Source of the DNA: Merluccius polli | Taxonomy: Eukaryota; Chordata; Actinopteri; Gadiformes; Merlucciidae | Length of the DNA: 64,000 nt | Direction of reading: 5' to 3' | NCBI GenBank assembly: GCA_030340625.1 | Contig: JAOPHQ010002842.1 | Location: forward strand, 747,501 to 811,500 | Part shown: one piece after another, positions 21,958-32,753 of the stretch | Numbering within the stretch: the stretch's first letter is position 1 | Layout: each line of letters starts with the position of its first letter | The notes under the pieces: model-generated | What the model was told of the DNA's origin: nothing | The model's input: the letters and a program-made list of their open reading frames with translations, nothing else | Databases searched by the model: none | Made by a program: the position numbers and the translations under genes

Positions 21958-23490
21958 GCGGTGGTGATGGTGGTGGTGACAATAATAATGATTAGTTATG
22001 ATTATTATGATAATGATAATTATTATTATTATTATTCCAAATGCTTCTGAAATATTAATTAAAATCTCATGGTTTTCTCTTCGAAGTGAATTCAATTAAA
22101 CAATCCAGGAACAGCGTTTTTTTTCTTTATTCCCCAACCCTTCCCACCGGCGCACACATATAACCCTTTCCTTTTTCAAATTGAAACTGAAGGCACTTGG
22201 AGTGACCTGAATGTCTCCTCATGTCTCCTCCTGGTAAACGGAGCGCCAGTCCCCCCCACCCAGGGGGCAGGGCACAGACCCAGACGGGGGCCCTGCCAGC
22301 TCCTCTGCCTTCATCCCTGTGTGTCTTAAACAGGCTGCTGCAGCGATATTACCTTAGCGCTCATTTACACCGTGGGAAGAAGGACTTTGAAGAGTGAATC
22401 CGAATGTAATTTATTCACAAGTCTGCCCCCCCCCCCCCCCCCTCAACGCCTCACCCCCTCCCCTTCCATGTGAAGGCGGCGAGCCCAGAGACGTCTTCGT
22501 GCTACCGCTTTTTTTTTTTTTTTTTTACGAATACCTTTTCTTCAAAAAGTTATTATTTCTTTACTTCCCCCTCCGCTCGTTCGATGTTCAACCCAATGAG
22601 AGGAGTATTTGTTTATCGCGGCCTTCTCCCGACACGCGGCCTGAGCAGTGGCAGCATCACTTTGTATGGGCCGCGACGCCGGAGGTGTGTATTCTGCCGG
22701 TTGGTATTAGCAAATGTTTGTAGAGAGGGAGGTATTAAGGGGGGGGGGGGGGGGGGGGTGTGTGTAGGGTGATGTTTCAGAGCAGCAAAGCTTTCTCCCT
22801 CTGAGGGAGAAGGGTGAGGTTGGTGGGGGTGGGGGGCGGGTGAGGCAGGGAGGGGAGGGGGTTGGGGCGGCTGCTTAGCATTTGCAATGAGCCCCGGCCA
22901 GGTCTTATGCTTATGTATCTCTGGGCTCCAGAGCAGCAGCTCATTTTCTCTGCAAACACTACCTTCGTGTGTCCCCCCCCCCCCCCCCCCGTCCCCCAGA
23001 CCCTCCGAGATAGAGAGACAGGCAGAGAGAGAAATAAGGAGAGAGAGCGAGAGAAATAAGGAGAGAGGCAGAGAAATAGCAATAGCAATATATTCTGCCA
23101 TCATTACTACCAGCTCCAAATGAACATGTCAGCGATGTGTTTGGTAGGCAGATAATTTACTCTTTTCGGAGAGAACGCGGAGAAATAAACAACCTAATGA
23201 GGAGGGCAGATAACACATAAACACACGTCAGCCTGTAAACATTTAACCTCCCCCAGTGGAGATGCTCCTTATCCGCTCTGCTGTTGCCGCCATTTGCCGT
23301 ACTGCCTGCTGACGGAGAAAGGAGCACTACAGCGACTGCTAAAACAATGCAACCTTTTCCGGTTTAAAAAAATGAATAATTTATCTACTTTCACCAGTTT
23401 GTCTGATGTATTTGTGTGATATTTGGTTTCCATGTCAATGAGGCACATTACGTTTGGTTAGGAGAGCGGAGCAACAAATTGGAATGAGAA
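21601..23490. other. Intron 9: simple repeats, no recognised gene
   Basis: (TCAC)n at 21840-21865, (GAT)/(GGT)n at 21898-21980, C runs at 22426-22443 and 22974-22990, G run at 22740-22758, GA-rich at 23005-23080. Confidence 0.65.
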
Positions 23491-23493
23491 TTT

Positions 23494-23672
23494 AGGTGTG
23501 TGTGTGTGCTTGAGTGTGTGTGTGTGTGTCTGTGTGTGTGTGTGTCTGTGTGTCTGTGCGTTCGTGTACGTGGGCATATGTGCGTGCATTCATGTGTGTG
23601 TGTGTGTGTGTGTGTCTGTGTGTGTGTGCGTGTGTGTGTGTGTGTCTGTGTGTGTGTGTGTGCTCACCTGAT
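23494..23672. repeat. (GT)n imperfect microsatellite before exon 10
   Basis: About 180 nt of GT units with CT and GC interruptions, ending about 40 nt before the exon 10 acceptor. Confidence 0.9.
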
Positions 23673-23713
23673 GTGCTGTGCTAAAAGTTGTGCTGTTGCT
23701 GTGGTTCTTGCAG

Positions 23714-23857
23714 ACACGGCTTACGTGCGGGTGTTCATCAGTGACGTCAACGACAACAAGCCAGTGTTTGCTCAGCGGCTGTATGAAGTGGGCGTTAACG
23801 AGAATGCAGATGTGGGCCTGGCCATCGTGACCGTCAGCGCTAACGACGGGGACGATG
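23714..23857 (+). CDS. CadN: Cadherin exon 10: EC-e/EC-f linker and start of EC-f
   Basis: Encodes VRVFISDVNDNKPVFAQRLY, VGVNENADVGLAIVTVSAND and GDDG, with canonical linker and ligand residues. Acceptor GTTCTTGCAG follows a long (GT)n array; donor GATG|GTGAGT. A small transposon with 9-bp flanking repeats begins 12 nt after the donor GT yet leaves it intact. Phase 1 both sides. Confidence 0.92.
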
Positions 23858-23877
23858 GTGAGTTGGTGGGAAACGGC

Positions 23878-24423
23878 TAACCTGACTCCGCCAGATGGAA
23901 ATGATTCGCGTTGGCTCAGCATTTCCATCTGGAATCGTTCCGTTGGAGAGCCTTTGGGAGGGGGCGAAAATACTGGTTGCTGATTGGATAAACCATCTGC
24001 CTATGTTGGTGATTGACGGGCCAAATCAACCAATCAGATCAACGAAGCGTATGACGTGATAACAGAGCGTCGAGGCAAGCTCATCAAGTAAACAAGTCGG
24101 GAGAAGGGCAAAAGCATCTTTTCCTCCGAGAAAAGCCTCCAGTGCCGCTTTTTGCTCATATTTTAGAGAAGGAATACACTCTAATTCTGCTACAACTTGC
24201 TCGATAGCTGCGCGCATCTCGATCACATCCGCGGAAGCCGCCATGTTGTTTAGACTGAAGAGTCGCTCCTCATTGCGTCACACTTGAACCCGCCTCAAAA
24301 CCAACGCCGATTGGACGATCATTTGGGTGATCGGCTCCAAATTATCTCCGTCGTGTAATGCCAGTCTGAACTGTGAGTGGAATATCATGGAGCTCGCGAG
24401 ATCAGGCTGGTCTCGCGAGGCTA
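23878..24423. mobile_element. Small DNA transposon with 9-bp flanking repeat, carrying a helicase fragment
   Basis: GGAAACGGC stands at 23869-23877 and at 24424-24432, the expected look of a target duplication. The element begins TAACCTGACTCC and ends CTCGCGAGGCTA; only about six terminal bases pair (TAACCT / TAGCCT). Near the left end CCAGATGGAAATG pairs with CATTTCCATCTGG. The interior has a RecQ-like reading frame on the minus strand. Superfamily unclear: 9-bp duplication suggests MULE-like, 8-bp would suggest hAT or P. Confidence 0.65.
24097..24244 (-). pseudogene. RecQ-like DNA helicase first-exon fragment carried by the transposon
   Basis: Reads MAASADVIEMRAAIEQVVAE then SLKYEQKAALEAFLGGKDAF and ALLPT. 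This matches the helicase Q-motif and the lead-in to Walker A (L-x-x-x-Q-x-x-A-L-x-x-F-L-x-G-K-D-x-x-x-x-L-P-T) of RecQ-type ATP-dependent helicases. Homology stops exactly before the G-x-G-K-S. The start codon lies in AACATGGCGGC, a YY1-type site, as in many CpG promoters. No helicase function is possible from this piece. Confidence 0.6.
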
Positions 24424-24432
24424 GGAAACGGC

Positions 24433-25845
24433 AGCATTGAGGTGGAAACACACTAACTAGCACTTCATGCTAATCTGTCGCAACCTATTTGAAGGATTTC
24501 ATATCAGTGTTTCATTTTTTTTAGATCTGTCAATTGGTCAATTTCCCAGCATAGGTTTTTTTTGTTATGTTATTGTGTTGCAGAGAGAGAGAGAGAGAGA
24601 GATTCAATTGTTTTTTGCCAATGCCTGCTGTGAAATTGGAAGAAAAAAAATCACCTCATCATCTCTTCTGTTCGCAGCAATCCGGGTTCAGCAGTAATCA
24701 CTCATTCCCTTGTTAATTCACATTGCGCATATGTTCTGGAAAAAAAGAGATGACATGCTCCCACACAGTGGGTGGGCGGGATTTGAGTGATAAAAGCGGT
24801 TGCTCATCCTAAGAACCACTCTATCAGACATGTTTGGGGTCGTTAATCAAGTATTAATGTTGAGCGTGGGCGTGCCGAGTGTCCAAGCCGCTGTACCGGT
24901 GATGAATGTCCACGCTAACCCCCCCCCCCACCCTCCCCACCCTAACATTAAAGCACTGCAGCCCTGTTGTCTGAGAAGTTAAACCCAATCCGTCTTGTTT
25001 AAGCCCGAACCCCCAGGTTTGCCTACAGTAAGCCCATCGGATCCCCGAGGGGAGGCCGGGAGCACTTTGTCTGCCAGAGTTGTGTTAATAGTGCAGATTA
25101 GTGTATTTACATGGGATTGCAGCTACTTTTAGCCAACACATTGATTGGGACAGTGTACTGTACATTCCCCAGAGATTATTTTATCAATCCCCCCGCTTTT
25201 AATCCAGTAGATGGTCTCCATGGAGACACAGTGGGGGGTATGGTAGATATCAAGTTCGTCTACATCGACTCATGGTCTTTTAGAATTGCTCCCCACAGGC
25301 CACTATGTAGTAGTTCATTCTTGTTTTCACCCTCGCACTCTCACACTGACTCACTCACTCCCTTTTTTTCGCCCTTTCCCATCTTCTTTAATTAGTGTCT
25401 GATTAGAGCTGTGGAGATAAAGTACAAATGTACCATTTAATTAAGTAATCAAAGCGGGAGAGCTAAATGGCAAAATGGACTAGTATTGGGCTCCTTGAAG
25501 GAGTGAGGCATAACAGCCTAGTATTAAGCCTCAATGGTATTCATATAGTACTTTGTTGCAGGTGCAATATAGAGAGACTACATCAGCAATAATGCGGGTT
25601 CCTTGGAAAGATCTAGAAGGTCAACGTCCTAAAAGCCTCCAGCTAAAGAGTGGCAAACAATTTTAGATTGCTAGACTACCGCTGCAGCAATTTAAAATTA
25701 ATTTACCCTTTCCACTGTGTCGGGCCGCTTAAGTTTCACTTTATATCTCGGTAGTTTTATTAGCCCTGAAAGGGAAATAAGATCATCAAATTCAAATCCT
25801 AAAACCCTATAACACTGATCATCCACATGTCACTACGCCCGCCAG
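24433..25845. other. Intron 10, remainder: no recognised gene
   Basis: Short (GA)n at 24583-24602; otherwise unique sequence with no exon-like block before exon 11. Confidence 0.6.
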
Positions 25846-26129
25846 GGGCGAACGCAAAGCTGCGCTACCAGATCACCTCCGGCAACACGGGTGGCGTTTT
25901 CGACATGGAGCCAGAGGTTGGCACCGTCTTTATCGCCCAGCCGCTGGATTACGAGCAGCAGAAGAGGTACAAGCTGCTGGTGCTGGCGTCCGACGGGCGG
26001 TGGGAGGACTACGCGGCGGTGGTGGTGAACGTGGTCAACAAGAACGACGAGGCGCCCGTCTTCTCCATGAACGAGTACTACGGCTCGGTGACGGAGGAGC
26101 TGGACGGCTCACCTGTGTTTGTGCTACAG
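25846..26129 (+). CDS. CadN: Cadherin exon 11: body of EC-f, start of EC-g
   Basis: Encodes ANAKLRYQITSGNTGGVFDM, QPLDYEQQKRYKLLVLASDG, VVNKNDEAPVFSMNEYYGSV and TEELDGSPVFVLQ. The linker is VNKNDEAP, one residue off consensus. Acceptor ACTACGCCCGCCAG, donor CTACAG|GTGGGT. Phase enters with two bases and leaves in 0. The exon is GC-rich relative to the surrounding intron, as are most exons of this gene. Confidence 0.93.
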
Positions 26130-26474
26130 GTGGGTGGATGAGAGGGTTTCGAAGCCCTTATTTACTTGCCGTGGGATTGGAGAATCACTGTTTTTGTTAT
26201 TTTCTTATTCGTGTGCAACATCTCAATGAAGGGATATTTGTTTTACCTGTATTAGTTCTGCAAGTATTGTTTTATTAATGTGTGCAGCACAGGGGAACAC
26301 AAACACAACAGTTAACAGTTATAATACCTTTCCTCTGTGTGTGTGTTTCTGGCTATTTCTTGGCCAAGATGAGGGTAGCAATACATCTTTGAGGGTTTGA
26401 TGGAAAGGGTTTGATGGAAATTCGCGAAAAAAAGGGCATTCTTTATGAATAAGAAGCTGATTTCTTTCCTCAAG

Positions 26475-28084
26475 GTGACTGCCACCGACCCAGACAAGGA
26501 TGCAGACCAGGGGGCCGTCCGCTACTCTATTCATGGCCAGGGGGCTGAATCACACTTTGTGATCAATGACATCACAGGGGAGATGTATGCCCAGCGCACA
26601 ATGAACCGCGAAGAGCGTGCCGTGTGGCGCTTTGTCGTCATGGCGACAGACGAGGAAGGCGAGGGCCTCACGGGCTTCACTGATGTCATCATCAACATTT
26701 GGGACATCAACGACAACGCGCCCGCCTTCTCCTGTTCCCCGGACGCTTGCCTCGGCAGCGTGGCGGAGAACTCCCCTCCGGGAAGTTTTGTCATGGAGAT
26801 GACCGCCGTGGACCTCGACGACGCGGCGGTGGGTCAAAACGCCATCCTCACGTACCGGATTACGGAGAACTCGCGCACCCCGGGCGGCGTGGACATTTTC
26901 AACATGGACTCCAGCACCGGCACCATATCGGTGGCGGCCGAGGGGCTGGACTGGGAGGCGGCGGAGCGGCACCTGCTGGTCGCGGAGGCCCGGGACGGCG
27001 GGGGCATGGTCGGCACGGCGACCGCCACTATTTCGGTGACGGACGTCAACGACCACGTGCCGAGGTTCACCGAGGACTGGTGTGGCGGGCGCGTGTCAGA
27101 GAGCAGCGACCCGGACGCCGCCGTGCTGGAGCTGCGGGCGGTGGACCCCGACGGCGGCGCGTACGGGCAGCTGACGTTCACGGTGGTGGCCGGCGACGCG
27201 GAGCAGAGGTTCCACATGGTCGGCCACCGGGCCGAGCAGATGGCCACTCTGAGGCTGAGGAAGAGGCTGGATTACGAGGCGCCGGGGGAGCAGAGGTTCA
27301 ACCTGACGGTCAGGGTGGAGGACTCGGAGTTCTCCAGCGTCATCCACTGTCTGGTGCTGGTGGACGACGTCAACGACAACGCCCCCGTGTTCGCGCCCGA
27401 CCCCCGGCCGCTCTCGCCCCTGTCCGAGGACGTCGCCGTGGGAACCGGCGTCCTGCAGGTGACCGCCGGCGACGCCGACTCCGGGCCGAACGGGGACGTT
27501 TCGTACAGGCATCCTCGCCGCGTCCGACCCTCGCGGACATTTCGCGGTCGGCCGCGCGGGGCTGGTCACGGTCGCCAGGCCGCTGGATCGGGAAGCGTTG
27601 CCGGCTTATGAGTTAGTCGTCATGGCAACTGACCGGGGCACCCCGGCGCTGACCGGCAGCGTCACGGTCCACTTGCCACTGCTGGACGTGAATGACAATG
27701 GCCCTGAGCTGGAGGCACCCTACTCACCTATTCTATGGGAAAACAGCCCGCCCCCTCAAGTAGTCTGGCTGAACCAAAGCTCGACTCTGCTCTGCGTCGT
27801 GGACAGAGACTCGGCGGCCCACGCAGGCCCCTTCTCCCTGGCCCTGCCCCCGCCTTACACCCCCGAGTTTCACCTGCAGGACCACGGCAACGGCACCGCC
27901 ACCCTCACTGCCCTGCGCAGCTTTGACCGAGAGAGGCAGAGGGAATATTATCTGCCGGTAATTATGAGTGACAGCGGTCATCCCCCAATGACGGCCACAA
28001 ACACCCTGACCATCACCATCGGCGACCAGAATGATAATGCCCACCAGGCGGGGGAGAAGGATGTGTTCGTTCTCAGCCGCAAGG
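26475..28084 (+). CDS. CadN: Cadherin exon 12: EC-g to EC-k, with a one-base frameshift
   Basis: A 1.61-kb exon carrying the rest of EC-g, all of EC-h, EC-i, EC-j and EC-k, and the first residues of EC-l. Linkers seen are DINDNAPAF, DVNDHVPRF, DVNDNAPVF, DVNDNGPEL and DQNDNAHQA. The frame is open from VTATDPDKD to NGDVSYR at 27509, then continues one base later from ILAASDPRGHFAV at 27511. The phases of the flanking introns agree only if one base is removed. EC-h starts with a Cys pair (CSPDAC) as in CadN. Codon third positions from 26700 to 27600 are strongly GC-rich, so unrelated ORFs also stay open in other frames. Acceptor TTTCCTCAAG, donor AAGG|GTACGT. A true mutation, an assembly error or RNA-level correction cannot be told apart here. 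Confidence 0.93.
27508..27511 (+). other. CadN: Apparent +1 frameshift inside EC-j
   Basis: The cadherin fold reads NGDVSYR in one frame up to base 27509 and ILAASDPRG in the next frame from base 27511. The extra base is best placed at 27510 (the C in ACAGGCATCC). Exon length 1610 is inconsistent with the phase of exons 11 and 13 by exactly one base. Confidence 0.9.
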
Positions 28085-28807
28085 GTACGTGACCTCCCGC
28101 TTCCAGACATCTGGCTGGTCGTCCCTGTCATTTATTTTCACTGCAATACTTTTTTTCTTTCTTTTTTTTGCGGCTCAAGCTTGAGGGAAAGGTGTAAATT
28201 GGGGTTGTAGGAAAGGTTTCCCCCTGCTTTTCCTGCGGAGCGTCGTGTGAGGAATCCATAATTGTGCCAATTCGGCTGCATTGTATCACCGTGATATCAA
28301 GATTTTTCTATCTCACCGGTGCCCCCCCTCCCCAAGTCTTCCCAAAAGTCTTAGCCAAACATTGTGTCACGGCTTGCGCGACCATGCATAATTATTTGGG
28401 CATTCACGTGATGAGTCGGCACAGTCTCGTTAGTGTTTTGATCATGCACTCACTCTGTGGCAGTGGAGGCAATTGTTAAAAGCGGGGGCTGCGTGACTCA
28501 TCCCGGCTGCTTTTGTTTAGCCAGCTGCCGCGGCTCTGCCACCGCAGGTTGATAATACACATAATCCATACAGTGATATACCCATTTCCTTAAGCTATGT
28601 GCTCTTTGAAGTGTTCATCCCAGCAGTGGGACGCTCCACGCTTATGAGTCAAAAAAAGGAAGTGGACAGGATAAGTGTTAACGTGTGAACAGCAGCACAT
28701 TGTATCCACATGGAATAAATTGTGTGTGTGTGTGTGTGTGTGTATGTGTCTTTTGTGTGTGTGTGGGGGGGGGAATATATGAACAGGAAGGTTCGCTGCT
28801 GCATTAG
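28085..28807. other. Intron 12
   Basis: Unique sequence with (GT)n at 28720-28742 and a G run at 28763-28771. No other feature recognised. Confidence 0.65.
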
Positions 28808-28877
28808 GTAAAGTGTATGCCCCGGATCCGGATGAATGGGACAACAAGACCTACACCTTGGAGTCAAGTGCTCGCAA
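28808..28877 (+). CDS. CadN: Cadherin exon 13: first part of EC-l
   Basis: A 70-nt exon encoding KVYAPDPDEWDNKTYTLESS. The DPDEWD motif matches the membrane-proximal CadN repeat, where a V-Y-x-x-D-x-D-D-W-D block is conserved. Acceptor CTGCATTAG, donor CGCAA|GTACGA, which lacks the usual AG before GT. Enters with two bases and leaves in phase 2. Confidence 0.85.
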
Positions 28878-29595
28878 GTACGATTTCAGCTCCTCCATTT
28901 CCCAGTTAGTCACCGTTTAGTCACTCACTGAAATGGCCACAAACCTGTATTCTGTGCATAACACCAGTTACATATTTAAAAAACGTAAAGAGACCATTTT
29001 CAGTGTTTTTGTTTTTTTGAATAAAATCATCCATTGTGTAATAACAACTAAATATGTTTCCATTCGGTCAGGGAGCCAGCGGTGATTCAGTAATTTAAAA
29101 AATACAAATGTTGAATTTGAAATACATCCCAGTAATCTTAGTCTACCTGAACACAGTTCCAAGATGAAACAGATGTGCGGGACCAGATGGCCTCTGCCAG
29201 GGAGACTGGGTGGCTATTCAGTATTTACACATTCAAAATCAGATTAGAAATACCAATTGTATATATTTTTATTCATGTAACAAATTCTCACAGTTACTAT
29301 GGCAACTATCAAGTCCCTTTTGTAGGAGCTTCAGAAAATACGATTTTTTTCTCCTTGGCTTGTGTTTTTCTCTTTTTTCCCCGTCCTTTTCATGAAATGG
29401 TAATTTGCCTTTTATGTTGTGTTGGTCTTAACTCTCGTAACTCTGACCGATACTTGACCTGTCTCTGCACCATCTGTTTTCCTTCCTTCCTTTTTTTTTT
29501 TGTCCAGTATCAATGCTACGTGCGTTTTCTTGTTTTGTTCGTTTTTTGCTCGTCATCCTTCCATTTGCCCCTCACACATTGCCTTCTTCTCACAG
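28878..29595. other. Intron 13
   Basis: AT- and T-rich sequence with no recognised feature. Confidence 0.6.
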
Positions 29596-29780
29596 ATACT
29601 TCAGTCTGAACCAAAGTTCGGGAGCTCTGACCATTCGACAAAACACACCAGTTGGCAGCTACTGGCTGAGGGTGGGCGTGTCAGATGGCGTGTGGCCTGA
29701 TGTGATGTCAGAGGTCAGAGTTCATGTCAGAGAGCTGGAGGAGAAGGCCATCCGCTCCTCTGCGTCCGTGCGGCTGACTG
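29596..29780 (+). CDS. CadN: Cadherin exon 14: rest of EC-l
   Basis: Encodes YFSLNQSSGALTIRQNTPVG, SYWLRVGVSDGVWPDVMSEV and RVHVRELEEKAIRSSASVRL. The last repeat ends without a DxNDN linker, as expected for the membrane-proximal repeat of type III cadherins. Acceptor TTCTCACAG, donor ACTG|GTACGT; enters with one base and leaves in phase 1. Confidence 0.9.
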
Positions 29781-29943
29781 GTACGTAGACCGGGTGTGGA
29801 TAATGTTTCCCACTAATTGTTTGTTTGTTTGTTGTTTGTTGTTGTTGTTGTTGTTGTTGTTGTGGTTGTTGTTGTTTATGTCAGTTGTGTGTATCATCCA
29901 CAAATACTTCTGACGGGGTTTGTGGATGCTTTTTATGCTTAAC

Positions 29944-30692
29944 TGTTACGGCCTCTCCTTCATGCAGCTTGTTACAGAAGCGCAACATATAATAGACACC
30001 CAAAACAGGAATTGATGCGTGCTGAGGTTTATTTGGAACCACAAATTGAGCATAGCGTTAGTTCAGGCAGGCCACGAAGTCAGGCTCGGCTCAGTACAGA
30101 TATCACAGTAGTCATATTGCCGCGTTAGGTTACGTTACGCATGCAGAGCGCTTCAAATACGTAGTATCATTATAGACGTACATCAGCTGATTTCCCTAGC
30201 TTCCCATTGGATACCATACACAGTCAGCTGACAGCTCAGCTGACTCCCCCTCAAACACCCATTGGCAAACATCATTCTTGGCGCCTTATTTAAAGCTGCT
30301 TCAGCCTGCCTATCTTCGCTGCTTCCTCTGCTATCTTTGCAACCCACCTCCACCCCAGCTCCTCCTTTATGTCGTATCTAATTAATCAATGTCATTTTCT
30401 GATTGTCATTGATGCTTGCTCTGTTCTGTACCCTGGGGGGTCTCTGCTGCCGCTCTCCTTGTCTTAAACCTTTCCATGTAGGCACATGGAAGGGCAGGGA
30501 GGAGTGCTCCCCCTGCCTTAAGGCTTTCCACGTAGGCACGTGGAAGGGCAAGGAGTTCCCAGAACAGAGCCATACCGCCAAATGTAATATTCTGCAAATG
30601 TAATTCTGCATGTATATTCTGCTTTAGAATAAAGATTATATTGACAAAAGTGGTCCTGACTGAACTAAGAATCATATTGCGAAGGGTTAACA
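29944..30692. mobile_element. LTR-like segment (possible solo LTR)
   Basis: Starts TGTTACGGCC and ends GGGTTAACA (TG...CA). It has a TATA-like TTATTTAAA at 30287 and AATAAA at 30630, in the order expected for an LTR. TTAAC occurs just outside the left end and at the right end, a possible 5-bp duplication, but borders are uncertain. Contains two hairpin-forming ~55-bp repeats at 30463-30548. No coding potential. Confidence 0.4.
30463..30548. repeat. Two tandem repeats, each with an 8-10 bp hairpin
   Basis: CCTTTCCATGT-AGGC-ACATGGAAGGG at 30469-30494 and CTTTCCACGT-AGGC-ACGTGGAAGGG at 30524-30548. One base pair is T-A in the first and C-G in the second, so pairing is conserved while the sequence changes. 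Confidence 0.9.
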
Positions 30693-30783
30693 CAAACAGA
30701 GCCTGAAGATCAGCCAAAAGGAAACACAGACAGACTTGCCGGCTGGGTCAACTTCGCAATTGGCCGTCGGATACTCCCTAAAC

Positions 30784-31051
30784 CAGTGGTTCTCACCTGG
30801 TCTGGCCTCAGGACCACATGTGTCATTAAGTCACGACCCAAAAATTAAAAAAAAATGATTCACCTATATTGCAGTAGGCCTGCCTTTATGGCCTACTTAA
30901 CAGTACAGTGCCTTCATGCACTGTTAAAAACATTAAGCGAACACTGAATAACTCATTAAGATTAACATTGAAACAGTAGTTTATTCATGGGCTTCTTTCT
31001 AAAGTTCAAGGTTTGGCGTACGGGTCGTGTCCCAACATTTGAGAATCACTG
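30784..31051. mobile_element. hAT MITE (CAGTGGTTCTCA type)
   Basis: Begins CAGTGGTTCTCACC and ends TTTGAGAATCACTG, inverted repeats typical of SPIN/Charlie-like hAT elements. Flanks CCCTAAAC and CCCTCATC agree at 6 of 8 positions. Includes GGTCGTGTCCCAACATTTGA near the right end. Confidence 0.8.
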
Positions 31052-31170
31052 CCCTCATCTATCAAAACAAAACAAATCAGATTTGTGTCAGATTGTGAAT
31101 TGTGTGTTGCATAATATAAATGACACATTTATTACATTTTTGATGTGAGATACTGAAAAAAAAATAATAA

Positions 31171-31173
<3 letters not shown>

Positions 31174-31210
<37 letters not shown>
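31174..31210. repeat. (TA)n microsatellite
   Basis: Pure TA units. Confidence 0.95.
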
Positions 31211-31216
<6 letters not shown>

Positions 31217-31378
31217 CAAAACCAGAAAACTGAGCTACCGGATCCCCCCCCCCCCTTTAAAGTAACAACATAAGCATTGACCTAAATAACACGGACTCGG
31301 CTTCCGCGGAGCGAGCGGCGCCTCCCATCCCATCTCCATCTGGAGCTTCGTGGATTGTCAGGAAACAGGAAAAAGAAG

Positions 31379-31856
31379 ATCCCAGGCACCCATCCGGGTA
31401 CTGCTTTTATCACGGATCCCAGGCACCCATCCGGGTACTGCTTTTATCACGGATCCCAGGCACCCATCCGGGTACTGCTTTTATCACGGATCCCAGGCAC
31501 CCATCCGGGTACTGCTTTTATCACAGGGCCTGGCAACGCATCCGGGTACTGCTTTTATCACAGAGCCCAGCAACCCATCCGGGTACTGCTTTTATCACAG
31601 AGCCCAGCAACCCATCCGGGTACTGCTTTTATCACAGAGCCCGGGCACCCATCCGGGTACTGCTTTTATCACAGAGCCCGGGCACCCATCCGGGTACTGG
31701 TTTTATCACAGAGCCCAGCAACCCATCCGGGTACTGCTTTTATCACAGAGCCCGGGCACCCATCCGGGTACTGCTTTTATCACAGAGCCCGGGCACCCAT
31801 CCGGGTACTGGTTTTATCACAGAGCACAGGCACCCATCCGGTACTGCTTTTATTGC
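31379..31856. repeat. 37-bp minisatellite, about 13 copies
   Basis: Unit CACCCATCCGGGTACTGCTT plus TTATCAC(A/G)GAGCCCGGG. Length 37 is not a multiple of three and the unit has no stop in two frames, so a ~200-codon ORF of periodicity 37 residues runs through it. It is a tandem repeat artefact as far as I can see, though a product cannot be excluded. Confidence 0.95.
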
Positions 31857-32753
31857 TGGTCCGTGGTCATCCCACTCGCGGCACCTGTGAAGGGGAATAG
31901 GCAGGAGAGAAAACAGGACAAAGTGGGAGCGCATAACAATAACGATACGGTCTACCCTTTATCTCTCTCGCTCTGATGCCTATATCTCCTGAGTAACAAC
32001 TGGTGGAGGACGATGGATTTTTCCATTTGATTTACTGTCTCACTTATTTTTCTCTCCACAAAAATCCTCGACTGTGCCCCTGTGTCGATACTATTGTTGT
32101 GCTGATGAGTGTCTTTGTGAGTCTGATATTTGGGGGGGGGGGGGTTGAGACAGAATTTGTCAAAGTCCTAAATTGGATGATATTTTGTATTAGATAATTA
32201 TTAGGCTGTCAAATCGGTTAAGACTAAATTGATAGGCTGTGTATTTCCAAGTCATAATTCATGTGGCTTGCCAATACTGCTTTCCATATTCTTCTTGGGT
32301 TTTAAATGCAGTTGTACCCATTGTTGTATCAGTGTCCCGGAGCAAACCATAGTGGTAAAGGTCACTTCATCCATGTCAGGATGAAGAACATGACATTTAA
32401 AAGGCCTTTTTGTAAAAAGAGTTGAAAGCTTTTATGGCTGACGCAGACTGAAACTAATTTTCATTTTTGTAATTTGAAGATCACATTCTTTTGGATGTTA
32501 TTCAGTTGGTGACACTACAGATTTGATTTACTTTCATACAACTCATCCTTATCATCGTCATTTAGGTGGAAGTTTTGTCTTTTCATAAAAGTAGTGAAAC
32601 CAGTAGCGAAAATTAATCAATTACAAAAAAGGCATGAGGCTATCCAGTCTGCTAATGGACTTCAAACTAAGTGGGCCTTAATCGACCCTTCAAGCTCTCC
32701 TTGAAGGCTGTGTAGTTCACTTCCTCGAACCTCCTCTCTTTTGTCTTTCGCAG
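31857..32753. other. Intron 14, right part
   Basis: G run at 32131-32143; the rest is unique sequence without a recognised feature. Confidence 0.6.

Noticed and set aside
26699..27616. Long overlapping ORFs in other frames and on the minus strand across exon 12
   Set aside because: They are low-complexity Gly/Arg-rich shadows of a GC-rich coding exon; only the cadherin frame has domain content.
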